Below the pieces are notes generated by a model. That model searched no databases, was not told where the DNA came from, and worked only from the letters and a program-made list of their open reading frames with translations. Shown one piece after another: positions 20,245 to 30,198 of a stretch of DNA of 30,198 nt; positions within the stretch are counted from its first letter, which is position 1; each line of letters opens with the position of its first letter. The DNA comes from Welwitschia mirabilis (lineage: Eukaryota > Gnetophyta > Gnetopsida > Welwitschiales): contig JBOZIK010000001.1 of NCBI GenBank assembly GCA_051453625.1, positions 139,032,928-139,063,125 on the forward strand, read 5' to 3'. The position numbers and the translations under genes are program-made.

Positions 20245-20575
20245 TATTGGCAAAATATGTGTGAGTCCCTTATTTTCTCTCTTATGAGCCTTGACCCACA
20301 TGAAGATACTCTCAGAAGTGTTTTAGTCTTGGTTTGATGAGTGGATCACCATTAAATGATTATCATTTATATCCTATTTTTGGGAGGCTAGATTTGCTAG
20401 ATTTTTTAATCCTAAGTGGAGGGTGGAACCCAGCTTCTTCTTTTTGAGGCTCCCCCTTTATAAAGGAGCTTAGAGATGGAGTTGGGGATAGTCCCCATTC
20501 ATGCATTTGTGTATTTTCATTATAAACATAAAACATAATATGATAAGAAAAATGTGCATTACTGAGTAAACCAAA
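20245..20575 (-). repeat. Reversed short-unit fragment between units C and D
   Basis: Minus-oriented short-unit sequence (GAGTCCCTTATTTTC block, then AAATGATTATCATTTATATCC, then CCAGCTTCTTCTTTTTGAGG) jumps at about 20455 to the GGAGATGGAG-type block, so the origin-bearing part is deleted. It ends in an ATTACTGAG block. This is the turning point between the plus-oriented (A-C) and minus-oriented (D-F) long units. Confidence 0.65.
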
Positions 20576-21398
20576 ATCCAAATTTAATTTTAATTGAAAC
20601 ATAAAATGCTTAAAATGGATGGGACTCATAAAAACTTTACCAAAATAGAAAACAAAAAACTAATCTATAAAATAATCAATTTCATTTTATTTTTTTCATT
20701 TTCATCCATCACCCTTACATCCTATACATTATTACATTACATCTATGAATCACAACCTTAAGTTTACTAATGTTTGAACCTTATAATTCATGTAGTCATG
20801 GGCCAAATATTTTCCTAGGTACAAGGCTCTGTACTTTATGCACCTATTGCTTATCATCTCTTCTTTCTTACTTTCATACTTTATCTTCTAGTTACCTAGC
20901 CTCATATCTTATGAGTGTGGCAAGGCAACTGTCTTTTATCAGTATTCACTTATACCTATCTTGTAGTAATCTTCAACCTCAACAATGTTATGAAATAACA
21001 CCATCAGCCTATTGTGCATCTTCTTCGTTACAAAATAAAACCTGATCTGGCTCATTGTATCTTCTATGATCTTGAACAACTACTTATAGCTTGGAATACA
21101 TTCTTTAGGTTGCTTGTCCTAAACCAAGTAATCATATACCTACGCATTCCTAACATCAAGTCTAGTGTGACATGCTTCATTCACAATGGCACTATATATC
21201 ATATCAAATTATAAGTTATAAATCATCTATCTCCCACGATGGTCCATACTAGTACCTTGAAGTACTAGATTCAAATACTTCATCACATTATCTATGGAAC
21301 TCGAAATGCCAATGATCTAGCCCTCATAGTATTTCAATATTCCTTACAAGCCCTGTGGGACTAATAACTAATTGAGGCCCCTTAGTCTCCTACTTGTT
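20575..21398 (-). mobile_element. Geminivirus-like unit D, partial, minus orientation
   Basis: Reversed fragment with the short intergenic region and the C-terminal three quarters of CP. At about 21398 it abuts the short intergenic region of unit E, so the 5' end of its CP, promoter and origin are deleted. Confidence 0.8.
20732..21398 (-). pseudogene. Truncated coat protein pseudogene (unit D)
   Basis: The stop is at the complement of 20732-20734, in the same sequence context as the other CP copies. It extends upstream for about 665 bp before the deletion junction at 21398. It contains internal stops and indels. The plus-strand open stretch 20770-21045 is antisense to it and has no independent support. 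Confidence 0.75.
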
Positions 21399-21621
21399 GT
21401 ACCATATTTTATTTTTTTAATGTTGACATGAGGTTGAATTTTCTTATTTTTCATGTCCAAAATCTAAAATTTAAATTTAATTTTAATTGAAACATAAAAT
21501 GCTTAAAATGGAGGGTACCCATAAACTTTACCAAATTAAAAAATAGAAAAATAAGTTATAAAACAATTAATTTAATTTAATTTTTTCATTTCCACCCATC
21601 ATCCTTACATGTCGTACATTA

Positions 21622-22477
21622 TTACATTACATCCTGAATCATAACCTCAAGTTCACCAATGCTTGAACCTTACAATTTAGGTGGGCATGGGCCAAATATA
21701 TTCCTAGGTCTAAGCTTTTATATTTTATGTTCCTATTACTTATCACCTCTTCTTTCTTACTATCATACTCTGTCTTCTAGTTACTTAGCCTCATCTCATA
21801 TGAATTTGGTAGGATAACTATCTTCTGTCAATATGCACATATACCTATTTTGTAGTAATCTTCAATCATAACAACATCATGAAACAACATTATTAGCCTA
21901 TCATGAATCTCCTTATTCATAAAATAACACTTAGTTTGGCTTATTATATCTTTTGGAATCTTGAGCAACTACCTATAGCTTGGGATACATTTTCCAGGCT
22001 GCTTGTCCCAAACTAGGTAATAATGTGTCTAGATGTTCCTGACATTCAATCCAGTCTGACCTACTTATCCATGATAGCACTATATATCATATCAAATTGA
22101 AGGTTATGGACCATTTGTCCCTTATGGTTATCCATACTAGTACCATATGGTATAAGATTCAAATGCCTTAGAATGCAGTCCATGGAACTCGGAATACTAA
22201 TGATCTAGCACTCATGATAATTTAGGTTCCCCTAGAATCCTTGTGAAATCAATAACTGACTGATGTCCCTTATTCTCTTGTCTGTCATGCTAGATTTCCA
22301 AAGCTTCATAACAAGCATAGATCTTAAAGTATTTTGTCATCTTCCAAGCAAGTCCCTCATATGCATTCTTCAAACCACTAGCTATATATAATGTGTGAGC
22401 TTTAATAACTTCATCTTGGTTACAAAATCCTTGTGGACAACATCTGTGACCTCATTATAGCTTGTTAATAAAGACAC
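21622..22477 (-). pseudogene. Geminivirus-like coat protein pseudogene (unit E)
   Basis: Full-length relic. The start codon is mutated to GTG (complement of 22475-22477) and the stop is the complement of 21622-21624. The length of 856 nt differs from the 864 nt of unit C, so net frameshifts are present, along with stops. It is colinear with the other copies throughout. Confidence 0.8.
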
Positions 22478-22535
22478 CCATCACATGGTTAAAACCCTTA
22501 TTTTACATCTCCTTAGCCTACTCTAAACATGATGA

Positions 22536-22613
22536 TCATCTGTACATGATGTAGAACACTATATTAATGGTCAAACAGAATACTAAAATCAAAACAAACT
22601 GATTTTCATCCAT
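22536..22613 (-). pseudogene. Shortened hydrophobic mini-ORF (unit E)
   Basis: Begins MDENQFVL (complement from 22613) and runs 25 codons to TGA. It keeps the Asn-Gln-Phe-Val and the hydrophobic pattern of the unit B version, with mostly conservative changes, then stops six codons early. This independent copy supports the mini-ORF as a real ancestral coding unit. Confidence 0.42.
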
Positions 22614-22636
22614 CTAAAATCCTAAAGAGATTCCCT

Positions 22637-22643
22637 CTTTATA
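22637..22643 (-). promoter_or_regulatory. Virion-sense TATA box, unit E
   Basis: TATAAAG on the minus strand, about 244 bp from the hairpin loop and 24 bp before the mini-ORF, the same spacing as unit B. Confidence 0.55.
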
Positions 22644-22871
22644 AAGAAGTTGGTTATGATTGCATTTCTAGAAAGCAAACCCTTTAATTGCATCACATGT
22701 CTAAATTACTTTTAATGAAGTAATTTCTTTCTCATAGTGTGGTCCATGTGGTGCTTTTATAACCAAATCTTTTCAAAAGATATTTTCAAGTAATAAAAGA
22801 AAATGTGTGGGCCAATCATGCACTTATCACCCAACCAATCAATGCATGTCACATCATGTCTCTAATAACAT

Positions 22872-22897
22872 GATGTCCTACAATGTTAGTAAACATC
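22872..22897 (-). promoter_or_regulatory. Origin hairpin of unit E
   Basis: GATGTCC (22872-22878) opposes AAACATC (22891-22897), pairing over GATGT/ACATC. On the minus strand the loop reads TAACATTGT (complement of 22880-22888), the same as unit A. Confidence 0.65.
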
Positions 22898-22995
22898 ATA
22901 TTAGTGTACTTAGTTTGTCTCCGTCTATAGTAAAAAACCATATAGGGCTTTGTGATACCATTAAACATAACTCACCTCATCCTTTAAATATTAAC

Positions 22996-23997
22996 TACGA
23001 CATCTAAGTTCCAAACCCACTTAGCCTTTCTAACATACTCTTAGGCTCATTCATAGTTAACTTTCTTCTATGGTGTTTTCATGAAATTTGTAAACTAATT
23101 AAGGGATTCTACTATTACTACATAGCAAAAGAACTACATCCTAATGGTAAAATCCACTACCATGTGCTTCTCCATCTTAACATAAAGCTAGTTACAAGGG
23201 ATTAGACTTTTTTGGACATCCAAAAGATCAAAGAATTAGTAATCTAATCCATCCAAACTAGTAGGCTCCATAAATAGATGCAAACATCTTCACTTACATC
23301 TCCAAACATAGTGACTTCATTGAGGAAGAAATTCTTAATCTAAAATGCAAGTTGCCTAAGAAGACAAGGGATGCAGCATGGAAAGACCTTCTTGATAAGT
23401 CAAACTCTGCTGTTAAGTTCCTCCACCGCATCCAAGATGAATAATCATTTTACATTATGAACAACTAGGAACATCTAAAATCTTTCGCATACAACAAGTG
23501 GCTTACTCCCTCACAGTAATACATGTCCTCTTTTAATACCTTCATAAATATCCCTCTAGAGATTTAATGATGGATTGATTAAAACATTCTTACTATAAGT
23601 AGATAACATGTTATTGGTAAATAACCATCCTAACATCTTACATGACTTGAGATTTATTTACTAACTTACTCAAGAAGAATAATTTAAGTGATACATAGGT
23701 TACATCACTGAAAGTGATCCTGACTCTTTTAGGATCAAGAAACAAGACCTCCAAGACCTAGGAGCATTATTATTGAAGGATCTTTAAGATGTTGAAAAAC
23801 AGCCTTTATAAGATCATTTGAGAGACACAACTACTTTTGAAGAGTTAGTGACCTTAACTATGATGGCAGTGCTATATATAACATCATCGATGACGTGCCC
23901 CTTAAATACTGTAAATATATGAAGGAGGTAGTATAGTGTTAAAGGGATTGGTCTACCAATCTTAAGTATAAGAGAGTCAAAAAAATAAAGTGAGGGA
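22996..23997 (+). pseudogene. Geminivirus-like Rep pseudogene (unit F)
   Basis: Rep relic that carries most of the hallmark motifs. Motif II reads HYHVLLH (23155-23175), with the final Gln lost. Motif III reads YISK (23295-23306), keeping the nicking Tyr. Walker A (23778-23801) reads GSLRC-stop-KT, where the Gly codon before Lys has become TGA. Walker B (about 23874-23897) reads IYNIIDDV with both acidic residues. Motif II lies in a different frame from motif III and the Walker motifs, which share one frame. The start codon is lost near 22996, and the C-terminal 60 or so residues are cut off at about 23997, where short-unit sequence begins. Confidence 0.92.
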
Positions 23998-25190
23998 GCT
24001 AGATTCTTTTTATTCTAGGTGGAGGATGAAACTTGGCTTCTTTTGTTTAAGGATCCCACCATATAAAGTATGATTCTATGGGCCCTGTATTCATTAATGT
24101 GATGTGCTACAATATTATTATACATTGTGTTGGTAAGTTTATCTTTAGCTCCATCTCCAAGCTCCTCTATATATATCCTTAATGGTTTTCTCTAGAGATA
24201 GAGATAAAGGAAGTGCACTAACATGATATGTAATAACATTATAACACATCATGAAAATGAAGATAGGACTCATAAAATTGTACTTTATATGATAGAAGCC
24301 TTAAAAAGAAGAATTTAAGTTATCATGCAAAACTTGAGAGAGTCCCTTCTTTTCTCTCTTCTGAGCCTTAGTTTATATGAGGCTACTCTTGAAAGTATTT
24401 GAGTCTTAATCTAAAGCATGGATCTCCATTAATTATGTGTTATTTATATCCTGTATTTGGGAGTCTATCTCTACTAGATTATTTTATCCTAAGTGAAGGA
24501 TGGAACTAAAACTCAAACCCTAATTACTACCTTCATTTCCATTGTGAATTTTTATCCATACTTCCATAAGGTATGAATCATGCGATGATTCAATCTGGTA
24601 ATGGAAACATGTGGCAGGGTTCAAACCATGTGTGTTTAGATTTTTCCTATAACATTACATAAAACCTGAGCAAGCTCCTTTTCTTTCCTCTTCTAAGCCT
24701 TTACCCATATGAGGCTACTCCATCATGAATTTATATTTGTACTTTTACATACTTTCACGAGGTGTAAGTTGTGCAATGGTTTACTCTAGCAATGAAAACA
24801 TGCAATAGGGTTTAAATATGTGTATTCAAGTTTTACCACTAACATTGCACAAGACCCAAGCAAGTCCCTTTTTTCTTCTCTTTTAAGCCTCGATCCACAT
24901 GAAGCTACTATCAAAAGTGTTTTAGTTTTGGTTTGAAAGTGGACTATCTTTAAATAAATGTCATTTATGTTCTATTTTTGAAAGTCTTTCTCTACTAGAT
25001 TTTTTCTTATGTTGGATGGAGGAAGGAACCTGACTTCTTCTTTTTAAAGCTCCTACTATATAAAGTATGATTTTGTTGGCCATGTTTCCATTATCACAAT
25101 GTGTTGCAATATTATTGCAGATCACATTAGTGTGCTTACTTCATTTCCATCCTCAAAAAAAAAACCATTAAGGATATATGTAGAAGGTTT
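23997..25190. repeat. Short satellite-like units, mixed orientation
   Basis: Begins minus-oriented with a TTTTTATTCTAGGTGGAGG block. Origin loops lie at 24109-24117 (complement, TAATATTGT), 24234-24242 (plus, TAACATTAT) and 25106-25114 (complement, TAATATTGC). Orientation flips near 24135 and 24315. Two origins only about 125 bp apart in opposite directions mark a rearrangement. Non-coding, ending about 25190 at retroelement sequence. Confidence 0.7.
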
Positions 25191-25423
25191 AATGCACTGC
25201 TAATTTATGGTTATTTGATGAGGTTTTATGAGCTATTTTATAGGACATTTACATAGCTTTAAATACAATTCTAAGGATTTTAGGAAATCAATGAAAGATC
25301 TCAGAAATGTGTAATTCTTAGTAAGATTTGAGGCATTTACAACACATTCTAATACAAATGGCTTTGAAGGAAGATTACTAATGGAAAAAGCTAGTTTATC
25401 CTCACTGTAATGAATAAAGAAGA

Positions 25424-26690
25424 CTATTATCCCCTCTGTTTTCCCCATAATAGTTAGGATGATGGCACTATTTAATGCTAATGTGAACTGCTTAGATACT
25501 ATTGAGTCATCTAATGGATTATCTTTTGTAAAGAGCTACCATTCCCTATGTCATCTGGATGATAGCCAAGACGAAACTTTAATCGACTCTAACAGCTAAT
25601 CTTTAATCATTTTATCCATTTCTTTCTATAATAGATGTATTTTGAAGCATCTTTTATGTGTTATTTTTTTATTGTATAACCCTATAAATAAGACTCCCTA
25701 TTCAACTCTACTCTCCATCTTTTATTCACAAGAAATTCTTGTGATAAGAGATCGAATGGCAGAAGATCCATCTTGAGAGTTGAAAAAGACATTTCCTTGG
25801 TGGAGGGCTATGCATCCTTCATTAAGTCCTGACTATTTTCTAACCTAGATGATAGTTCCTTTTTAGTATAAAACTATGTTTTCATTTATGCATATTAATT
25901 TATTAGATATCACTTATGGTTTATGTTGCCCTTGATCTGATGACAATTTTATTGGTGATATAAATCTTAAGGATAGCCTTTGTTAAGGCTAAAATAAAAT
26001 AGTTTAGCTGCATTTTTCATTACATTTAGAGTTAGTTGCAATTGCATCTGCATTGTATCTTTATTTTCTACTTTATTCTTTAATTTTAGTTACTTTATTC
26101 TTTGCGAAAATCAATCCTCAAATCTTATCTCATAATCTTCAATGAGATATGACATTTGGGTTTACTTTCAACTATGTTAGTATGTTATGTTATACAAGAT
26201 ATTTATTTTATTTATGAATGACAAGATCTTATTAAGTATAAACATTTTTACAAATACTCATCATAATAAATTAGCACTATTTTTAGGGAAGGCTATTGAG
26301 GATCATGAGGATTATCATCATTTAAGTAAATCAAATTTCTGTTTGGTTATTTATTCATAGTGATAATGTATTTTAATTAGGAGTCATAGGTTTTCTATTT
26401 GCAGTTTTTCAGTTTTGATTTTCAGTAATAAAATAACTGTCATTTCCTCCATTGTCCACATAATAGTCAGAATGATAATCTATGATTTTAATTTTTATTT
26501 TCAATTTTTTTCCTGAGATTTTAATTTTCTATAATAAGATGGATCTCTATTGTCTCCTTTGTTGTCTAGATGATGAGGAGGAAAAAAACCTATGTTTTGC
26601 TAGTTTTTGGCTTTTCTCTTTATTAAGCTTCTATTTTCTACTTTTCTATGCATGCCATCCCTTTTATCATTTCCATGATAGTTGGTTGTT
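25424..26690. repeat. Five CATCC/GGATG imperfect palindromes
   Basis: Modules at about 25424-25464, 25542-25582, 26437-26479, 26551-26586 and 26648-26685. Within each cluster they are spaced 100-118 bp apart. Arms of about 15 bases face each other across a 2-4 base centre and share the pattern TCATCC...TCATC / GATGA...GGATGA. Individual copies are degenerate but the layout is constant. Confidence 0.6.
25683..25690 (+). promoter_or_regulatory. Candidate LTR TATA box
   Basis: TATAAATA preceded by an AACCC stretch and followed about 30 bp later by a pyrimidine-rich CTACTCTCCATC, as in plant Pol II promoters. Placement upstream of the gag/protease relics suits an LTR promoter. Confidence 0.4.
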
Positions 26691-26999
26691 TTTTATTTTG
26701 TTTTCTATTATTTTCTATTTTGAAGATGCTATAACATGGTTAATTTAAAAATAAGATATTAAAGATAAAGGCTGTTGATAGAAAAAAACATTAAGAAAGG
26801 ACTTGTAGATATCAAAAAAAAAATTAGAAAAACAATCTCCAAGTGCATATAATCCTCCTTTTAAATTTACTTTTTTTAAATCAATCCCATTAAATAAAAT
26901 CTTATATAAGAAAATCAATTTACAATGTCGAGTGCTACCTAAAAGAAAAAGCAAGTTGTAGGGTTTTCTACCTATAATCCTAACGCAAACCTTACCCTG

Positions 27000-28450
27000 A
27001 GGGAATTACTAGCAAATAAGAAATGAAAAATTTAAACTTCTTTTAATTTACTTTCAAGAGATTATGTTAAGCTACAGAATCTAACTGCCAATCCAAACTT
27101 TAATGGTGAATACAATGAGGATTCCCTTCAACACATTACAATGTAGAACAATTAATTATTACCTTAGAAAATGAAAAGAAAAAGATTAGTAATAGAACAT
27201 ACATGATAATATTTCTTATTACATTAAAAAGAAGAGCTAAAACTTGGTTAAAAAATATACCCCATAAAATCTTATAATCTATCAGGTCTAGGAAACCTTT
27301 ATGAAAAGGTTCATGAGTGAAAAAACCATTAGAAAAAGAAAAAAAAGTAATAAACTTTTAACAACAACCAAAGGAGAATTATGCTTCCACATATGAATGG
27401 TTCTTTATGGCGATTCACTCTAATCTAGTAAATACTTTTTGAGAAGAAGAGCTAGTTAGCTACATTTATAGTGAACTAAACTACCATAGAAAATAACTTG
27501 TAGACTTTTCTTGGGATGTAAACCTTATGAATCTTATAATAGAAAATGCCTAAAAAACATTAGAATAACTTGTGGAGGTCAACCAAACTTGGCCAACATT
27601 AAAAGAAAATTGCACTATAGGATAATACCTCAAAGATTCAAAAGATGTTAAACAAGAAAATAAGTAGAAAACAACCCTACAAATCTAATTAAATATGTTA
27701 TAACAACTTTGAGGAAATATACTGAAATGATTTTAGATGTTAAATCAATAATTGAGAGAAATGTTAGTCAAATTGTGACTTATATGAGAAAAATTATTAT
27801 ATTAACAAGGATTGTCCACTTTTACCCACCTACAAAGAAAATATATGTGAATAAGTTTATAATTTCAATCAAACATTCCCAAACTTTAAAAATCAAAACT
27901 AGCTACAACCTAGGTTGAATACACATTTTCAAAATACTTTTCAATCTTTCAAAAATCAATTATGAAATTTAAATTTCCAATCAAGTTCATTGAAATTTTA
28001 ACATCCCAATGATCCACACACAAAATTTTTGGATGAATTTAGATAATCACAAGAAACAACAAATGCCAAATTTGACAACCTGATAAATGTCCTTCAACAA
28101 ACAATGTTGTAAAATCAAATAGCATAAGGAACATTGGTTACACAACCTCTACCAAACTCCAATGAAATAAGAAGAGACTGTAAGGTTGTGAAAAAAAGTA
28201 AACATGAAGTAAATCGTCCTTCTTATAAAGCTTCAAGCCCCCAAAATGGCACTAGAGATGATGATGAAGAAGAGGACATTGAAATATTAGAATATTATAA
28301 CTTCCCTTCTCTTAGTAAAATTAAAAAGAAAAATTATTTACAAAATCAACCAGCTATCCCTTGGCTTGATAGGANNNNTAATAATTTAAATTTTAATAAA
28401 CATTTTAAAGCCTTAATAAAAAATATAAGCATGTACTTAGCCTTTTAAAG
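27000..28450 (+). pseudogene. Degenerate gag-like region of Ty3/gypsy element
   Basis: No continuous frame. Open pieces lie at 27709-27918 and 28134-28448. The second is basic at first, then has a strongly acidic run (DDDEEEDIEILEYY) and ends shortly after a 4-N gap. Its position just upstream of the protease relic suggests the C-terminal part of gag or the gag-protease linker. No zinc knuckle is seen, so the assignment rests mainly on context. Confidence 0.4.
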
Positions 28451-28561
28451 TTTTTAGAATAAAATCTAGGGTACTAAAAGATATAAAAAGATTTAATAAG
28501 AAGAAAACAAAAACTATTTATTCTTAATAGAGTATTTTTAGCTCAATTCCTCATAAATTTA

Positions 28562-29011
28562 GTGTTACAAAATTCTTCCAAATTGAAAGATCCAAGGGTA
28601 GAAATAGTAAATGGCACATTAGAGGGAAACAAAAAGATTAGGAGAGCTTTAATTGATATTAGATTAAGTGTTAACATCATTCCACTACACATTTGTAGAA
28701 GACTTAGTTTAGAGGGTATAATAGAGCCTACTCAGATTCTCTTAGAGTTAGTAGACACTTCAATTAAAAAACACTTAGGGGTTATTAAAGATTTAGTGAT
28801 CCAAATTAAAGAGGCCTGCTACCCAATAGATGTAATTACCCTAGAAATCAAATGCAATAGAAGATATTCATTACTTCTTAAATGAGCCTTTTGGACAATA
28901 GCCCACTACATTATGGACATAAGAACTAGGATGCCAAAGTGTCACCTAGGAAATAAAACATTTATAATTAGAGTTTTTGATGTACCTAAAAAAGACCGAG
29001 GTGATGAATAA
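28562..29011 (+). pseudogene. Ty3/gypsy retropepsin-like protease, broken
   Basis: The 107-codon open frame 28562-28885 has the plant Ty3/gypsy protease layout: an ALIDIRLSVNIIP segment (from about 28646) where the catalytic triad Asp-Thr/Ser-Gly should stand, then a VDTSIKKHLGVIKDLVIQI segment, then the YPIDVITLEI strand. The triad reads Asp-Ile-Arg, so the enzyme is dead. After the TGA at 28883 the same frame continues to about 29011 with AFWTIAHYIMDIRT and FIIRVFDV, the usual region after the family's GRPFL-type segment. Reverse transcriptase is not found downstream. Confidence 0.75.
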
Positions 29012-29690
29012 GACTTAGAAGATAAAATAAAACCAACCTTATTCCTCCAACTTCATTCCTTTAAAGAAAGAGAGCCAACATTACATAAACCTATGCTTTA
29101 TGATTATCTAATGGAGATTAAAAACCTAGAAACCATTGATACATCTAACTTTAAGAATGAAAAAGAAATAAAACTCTTAGATGACAAGGAAGTATAATTA
29201 TTAAATGAAAATCACACCTTGGGGGAGATTGCTCACTATCTGAGGCAGAAATAAAAATCAGAATTTGAATTTAAATATGAGAAATCTTTTAAGTGATTTG
29301 GAACATAATTTTCTTTGTAATAATTTAAAAAAACTTCTTATAGTTAATAAAATATTTTACCTAAACAAGAGTCAGCATTAATCTATCCTTTGACTTTTAA
29401 AATTCATGTTTTTATAAGGTCCTCTTATAGATTTTTATCTATTATTCATATCTTCTTCCAATTGATTATACTTGAAAATAATTATATATCTTTTATGTTG
29501 TATTAATCAATGAACACTTAGTTTAAACCTTATTTCTCTAAAATAATGTGATATCTTTAGACCACCAAAACAAATCCTTGCATTTTTCTTTCTTTTTAAT
29601 AAAAGTATTGACTACATTTTATGATTTGAATAAAATTTATTTGCTTTGATATTTTTGTTTTTATTCTTATGATTTTAACTTTGATTTTGT
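29012..29690. other. Non-coding remnant downstream of protease
   Basis: Short frame pieces to about 29280 (an ETIDTSNFKNEKEIKLLDD segment that may be spacer between protease and reverse transcriptase), then AT-rich DNA with no frame. The expected polymerase genes are absent, so the element is deleted or interrupted here. Confidence 0.4.
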
Positions 29691-30198
29691 CTTTAGCTTT
29701 CTATTTTAAATTTCTATTTTTGTTGTCGCCTTCGTCATCCCCATGACCATAAGAATGATAATCTCTGTTTTCATTTCTACCCTTAGTTTTCTATTATATT
29801 TCTACTTTTTATTTTTTATTTCTATTTTTATCATCCTCTCTTTCATCTGGATGATGAGAATGATGACTTTTAGTTGTTTTTGTTTTGGTTTTTTATTATT
29901 TTTAGAAAATACATTCTAATGGCTCTATTGAAATATCTGACTTAATCACTTAAGAATTTTACAAAGTTAATGGAAAAAGGTTGGAAATATTTGAGTAACC
30001 ATCTGAATTTTTCCTTAGCTTTTTTCTTTTGTGACCATTATGACATTACTTGATCATCTGTTAAACATGACTTATGTATTTCTTTCTATGATTAATCTTT
30101 TAACTTGGGCATTTCACAGTGGTAAGATTGGATTCATATAATCTTAAGAAATTTACATGTCTATGAACTTTAATTTGAAGGAAAATGCTTTATTTTTT
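29690..30198. mobile_element. Probable LTR-type sequence with palindromes
   Basis: AT-rich sequence with two CATCC/GGATG palindromes (about 29730-29770 and 29832-29870) separated by about 102 bp, in a TTTCTATTTTT-rich setting like that at 26.4-26.7 kb. It could be the 3' LTR partner of the 25.2-27.0 kb region or a second element. The window ends before a border is reached. Confidence 0.4.

Larger units (their letters stand above)
18700..20245 (+). mobile_element. Geminivirus-like unit C, 5' half only
   Basis: Third head-to-tail copy with hairpin (loop 18751), TATA (18997), CP pseudogene (19152-20015) and part of the short intergenic region. At about 20245 it breaks into reversed short-unit sequence, so its Rep half is missing. 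Confidence 0.88.
21398..22950 (-). mobile_element. Geminivirus-like unit E, 5' half, minus orientation
   Basis: Reversed copy running from short intergenic region (21400-21620) through CP (21622-22477), mini-ORF (22536-22613) and TATA (22637-22643) to the hairpin (22872-22897). It continues directly into the Rep of the adjacent unit F, so E and F reproduce the head-to-tail join seen in A-B-C, but inverted. Confidence 0.85.
25190..27000 (+). mobile_element. Candidate 5' LTR and leader of a Ty3/gypsy-like element
   Basis: Non-coding AT-rich stretch upstream of gag- and protease-like relics. It contains a TATAAATA box (25683-25690) followed by a CTCTCCATC pyrimidine-rich start-like region, and five CATCC/GGATG palindromes. 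The minus-strand open stretch at 25233-25448 and the plus-strand one at 26482-26748 have no recognisable domains. LTR borders and a primer-binding site could not be placed. Confidence 0.4.

Noticed and set aside
23997-24340. Two opposed origins 125 bp apart as a possible bidirectional origin
   Set aside because: They belong to separate short-unit fragments joined at an orientation flip; nothing suggests a designed arrangement.
26482-26748. 88-codon Phe/Leu-rich open frame that could look like a membrane protein
   Set aside because: It reads through T-rich LTR-like sequence and three palindromic modules. The hydrophobicity is a composition effect and no homologous frame is kept at 29.7-29.9 kb.
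1-30198. tRNA, rRNA or intact host genes
   Set aside because: No cloverleaf-type or rRNA-like segment and no multi-exon coding pattern was recognised by eye. A tRNA scan would settle this.

Overview
The window is AT-rich, non-coding plant nuclear DNA. It is a draft assembly with N gaps at 677-776, 7844-7871, 8181-8280, 8686-8904, 15232-15891 and 28375-28378. I see no intact host gene. Its main content is a large, decayed cluster of endogenous geminivirus-like DNA, flanked on both sides by LTR-retrotransposon debris.

Core, about 10.9-24.0 kb: at least seven full or partial copies of a circular-type unit with a period near 2.79 kb. A complete copy (B, 15892-18700) reads in order: a stem-loop with a loop nonanucleotide close to the geminivirus TAATATTAC; a TATA box about 245 bp further on; a 31-codon hydrophobic mini-ORF; a virion-sense coat-protein pseudogene of about 286 codons; an AT-rich short intergenic region; and, on the opposite strand, a Rep pseudogene of about 370 codons. 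This convergent CP/Rep layout around a hairpin origin is that of a geminivirus. Rep is recognised by the rolling-circle motifs HxH(xxxQ) and YxxK and by the helicase Walker A and Walker B motifs, surviving in different copies. Copies A, B and C run head to tail on the plus strand; G, D, E and F run the other way. All copies are broken by stops and frameshifts.

Flanks of the core, about 1.46-10.9, 12.02-12.48, 20.25-20.57 and 24.0-25.2 kb: many copies of a non-coding unit of about 600 bp, in tandem and in both orientations. Each carries a version of the same stem-loop origin and one block of the short intergenic region, but no CP or Rep. One copy has the exact nonanucleotide TAATATTAC (8373-8381). 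I interpret these as an endogenised satellite or defective subgenomic replicon of the 2.8-kb element.

Outer flanks: 1-1.4 kb holds a probable LTR end with a primer-binding-like site on the minus strand. 25.2-30.2 kb holds a degenerate Ty3/gypsy element with a gag-like remnant, an aspartic protease with a broken active site and a candidate LTR promoter. Both flanks carry a recurring imperfect palindrome of about 38 bp with CATCC/GGATG arms.

The pieces suggest integration of rolling-circle concatemers of a geminivirus-like replicon plus a small dependent replicon, then rearrangement, inversion and C-to-T decay in silent chromatin. Geminiviral insertions are known in some angiosperms (for example Nicotiana and Dioscorea), so an angiosperm host is likely. 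The species cannot be named from this sequence.
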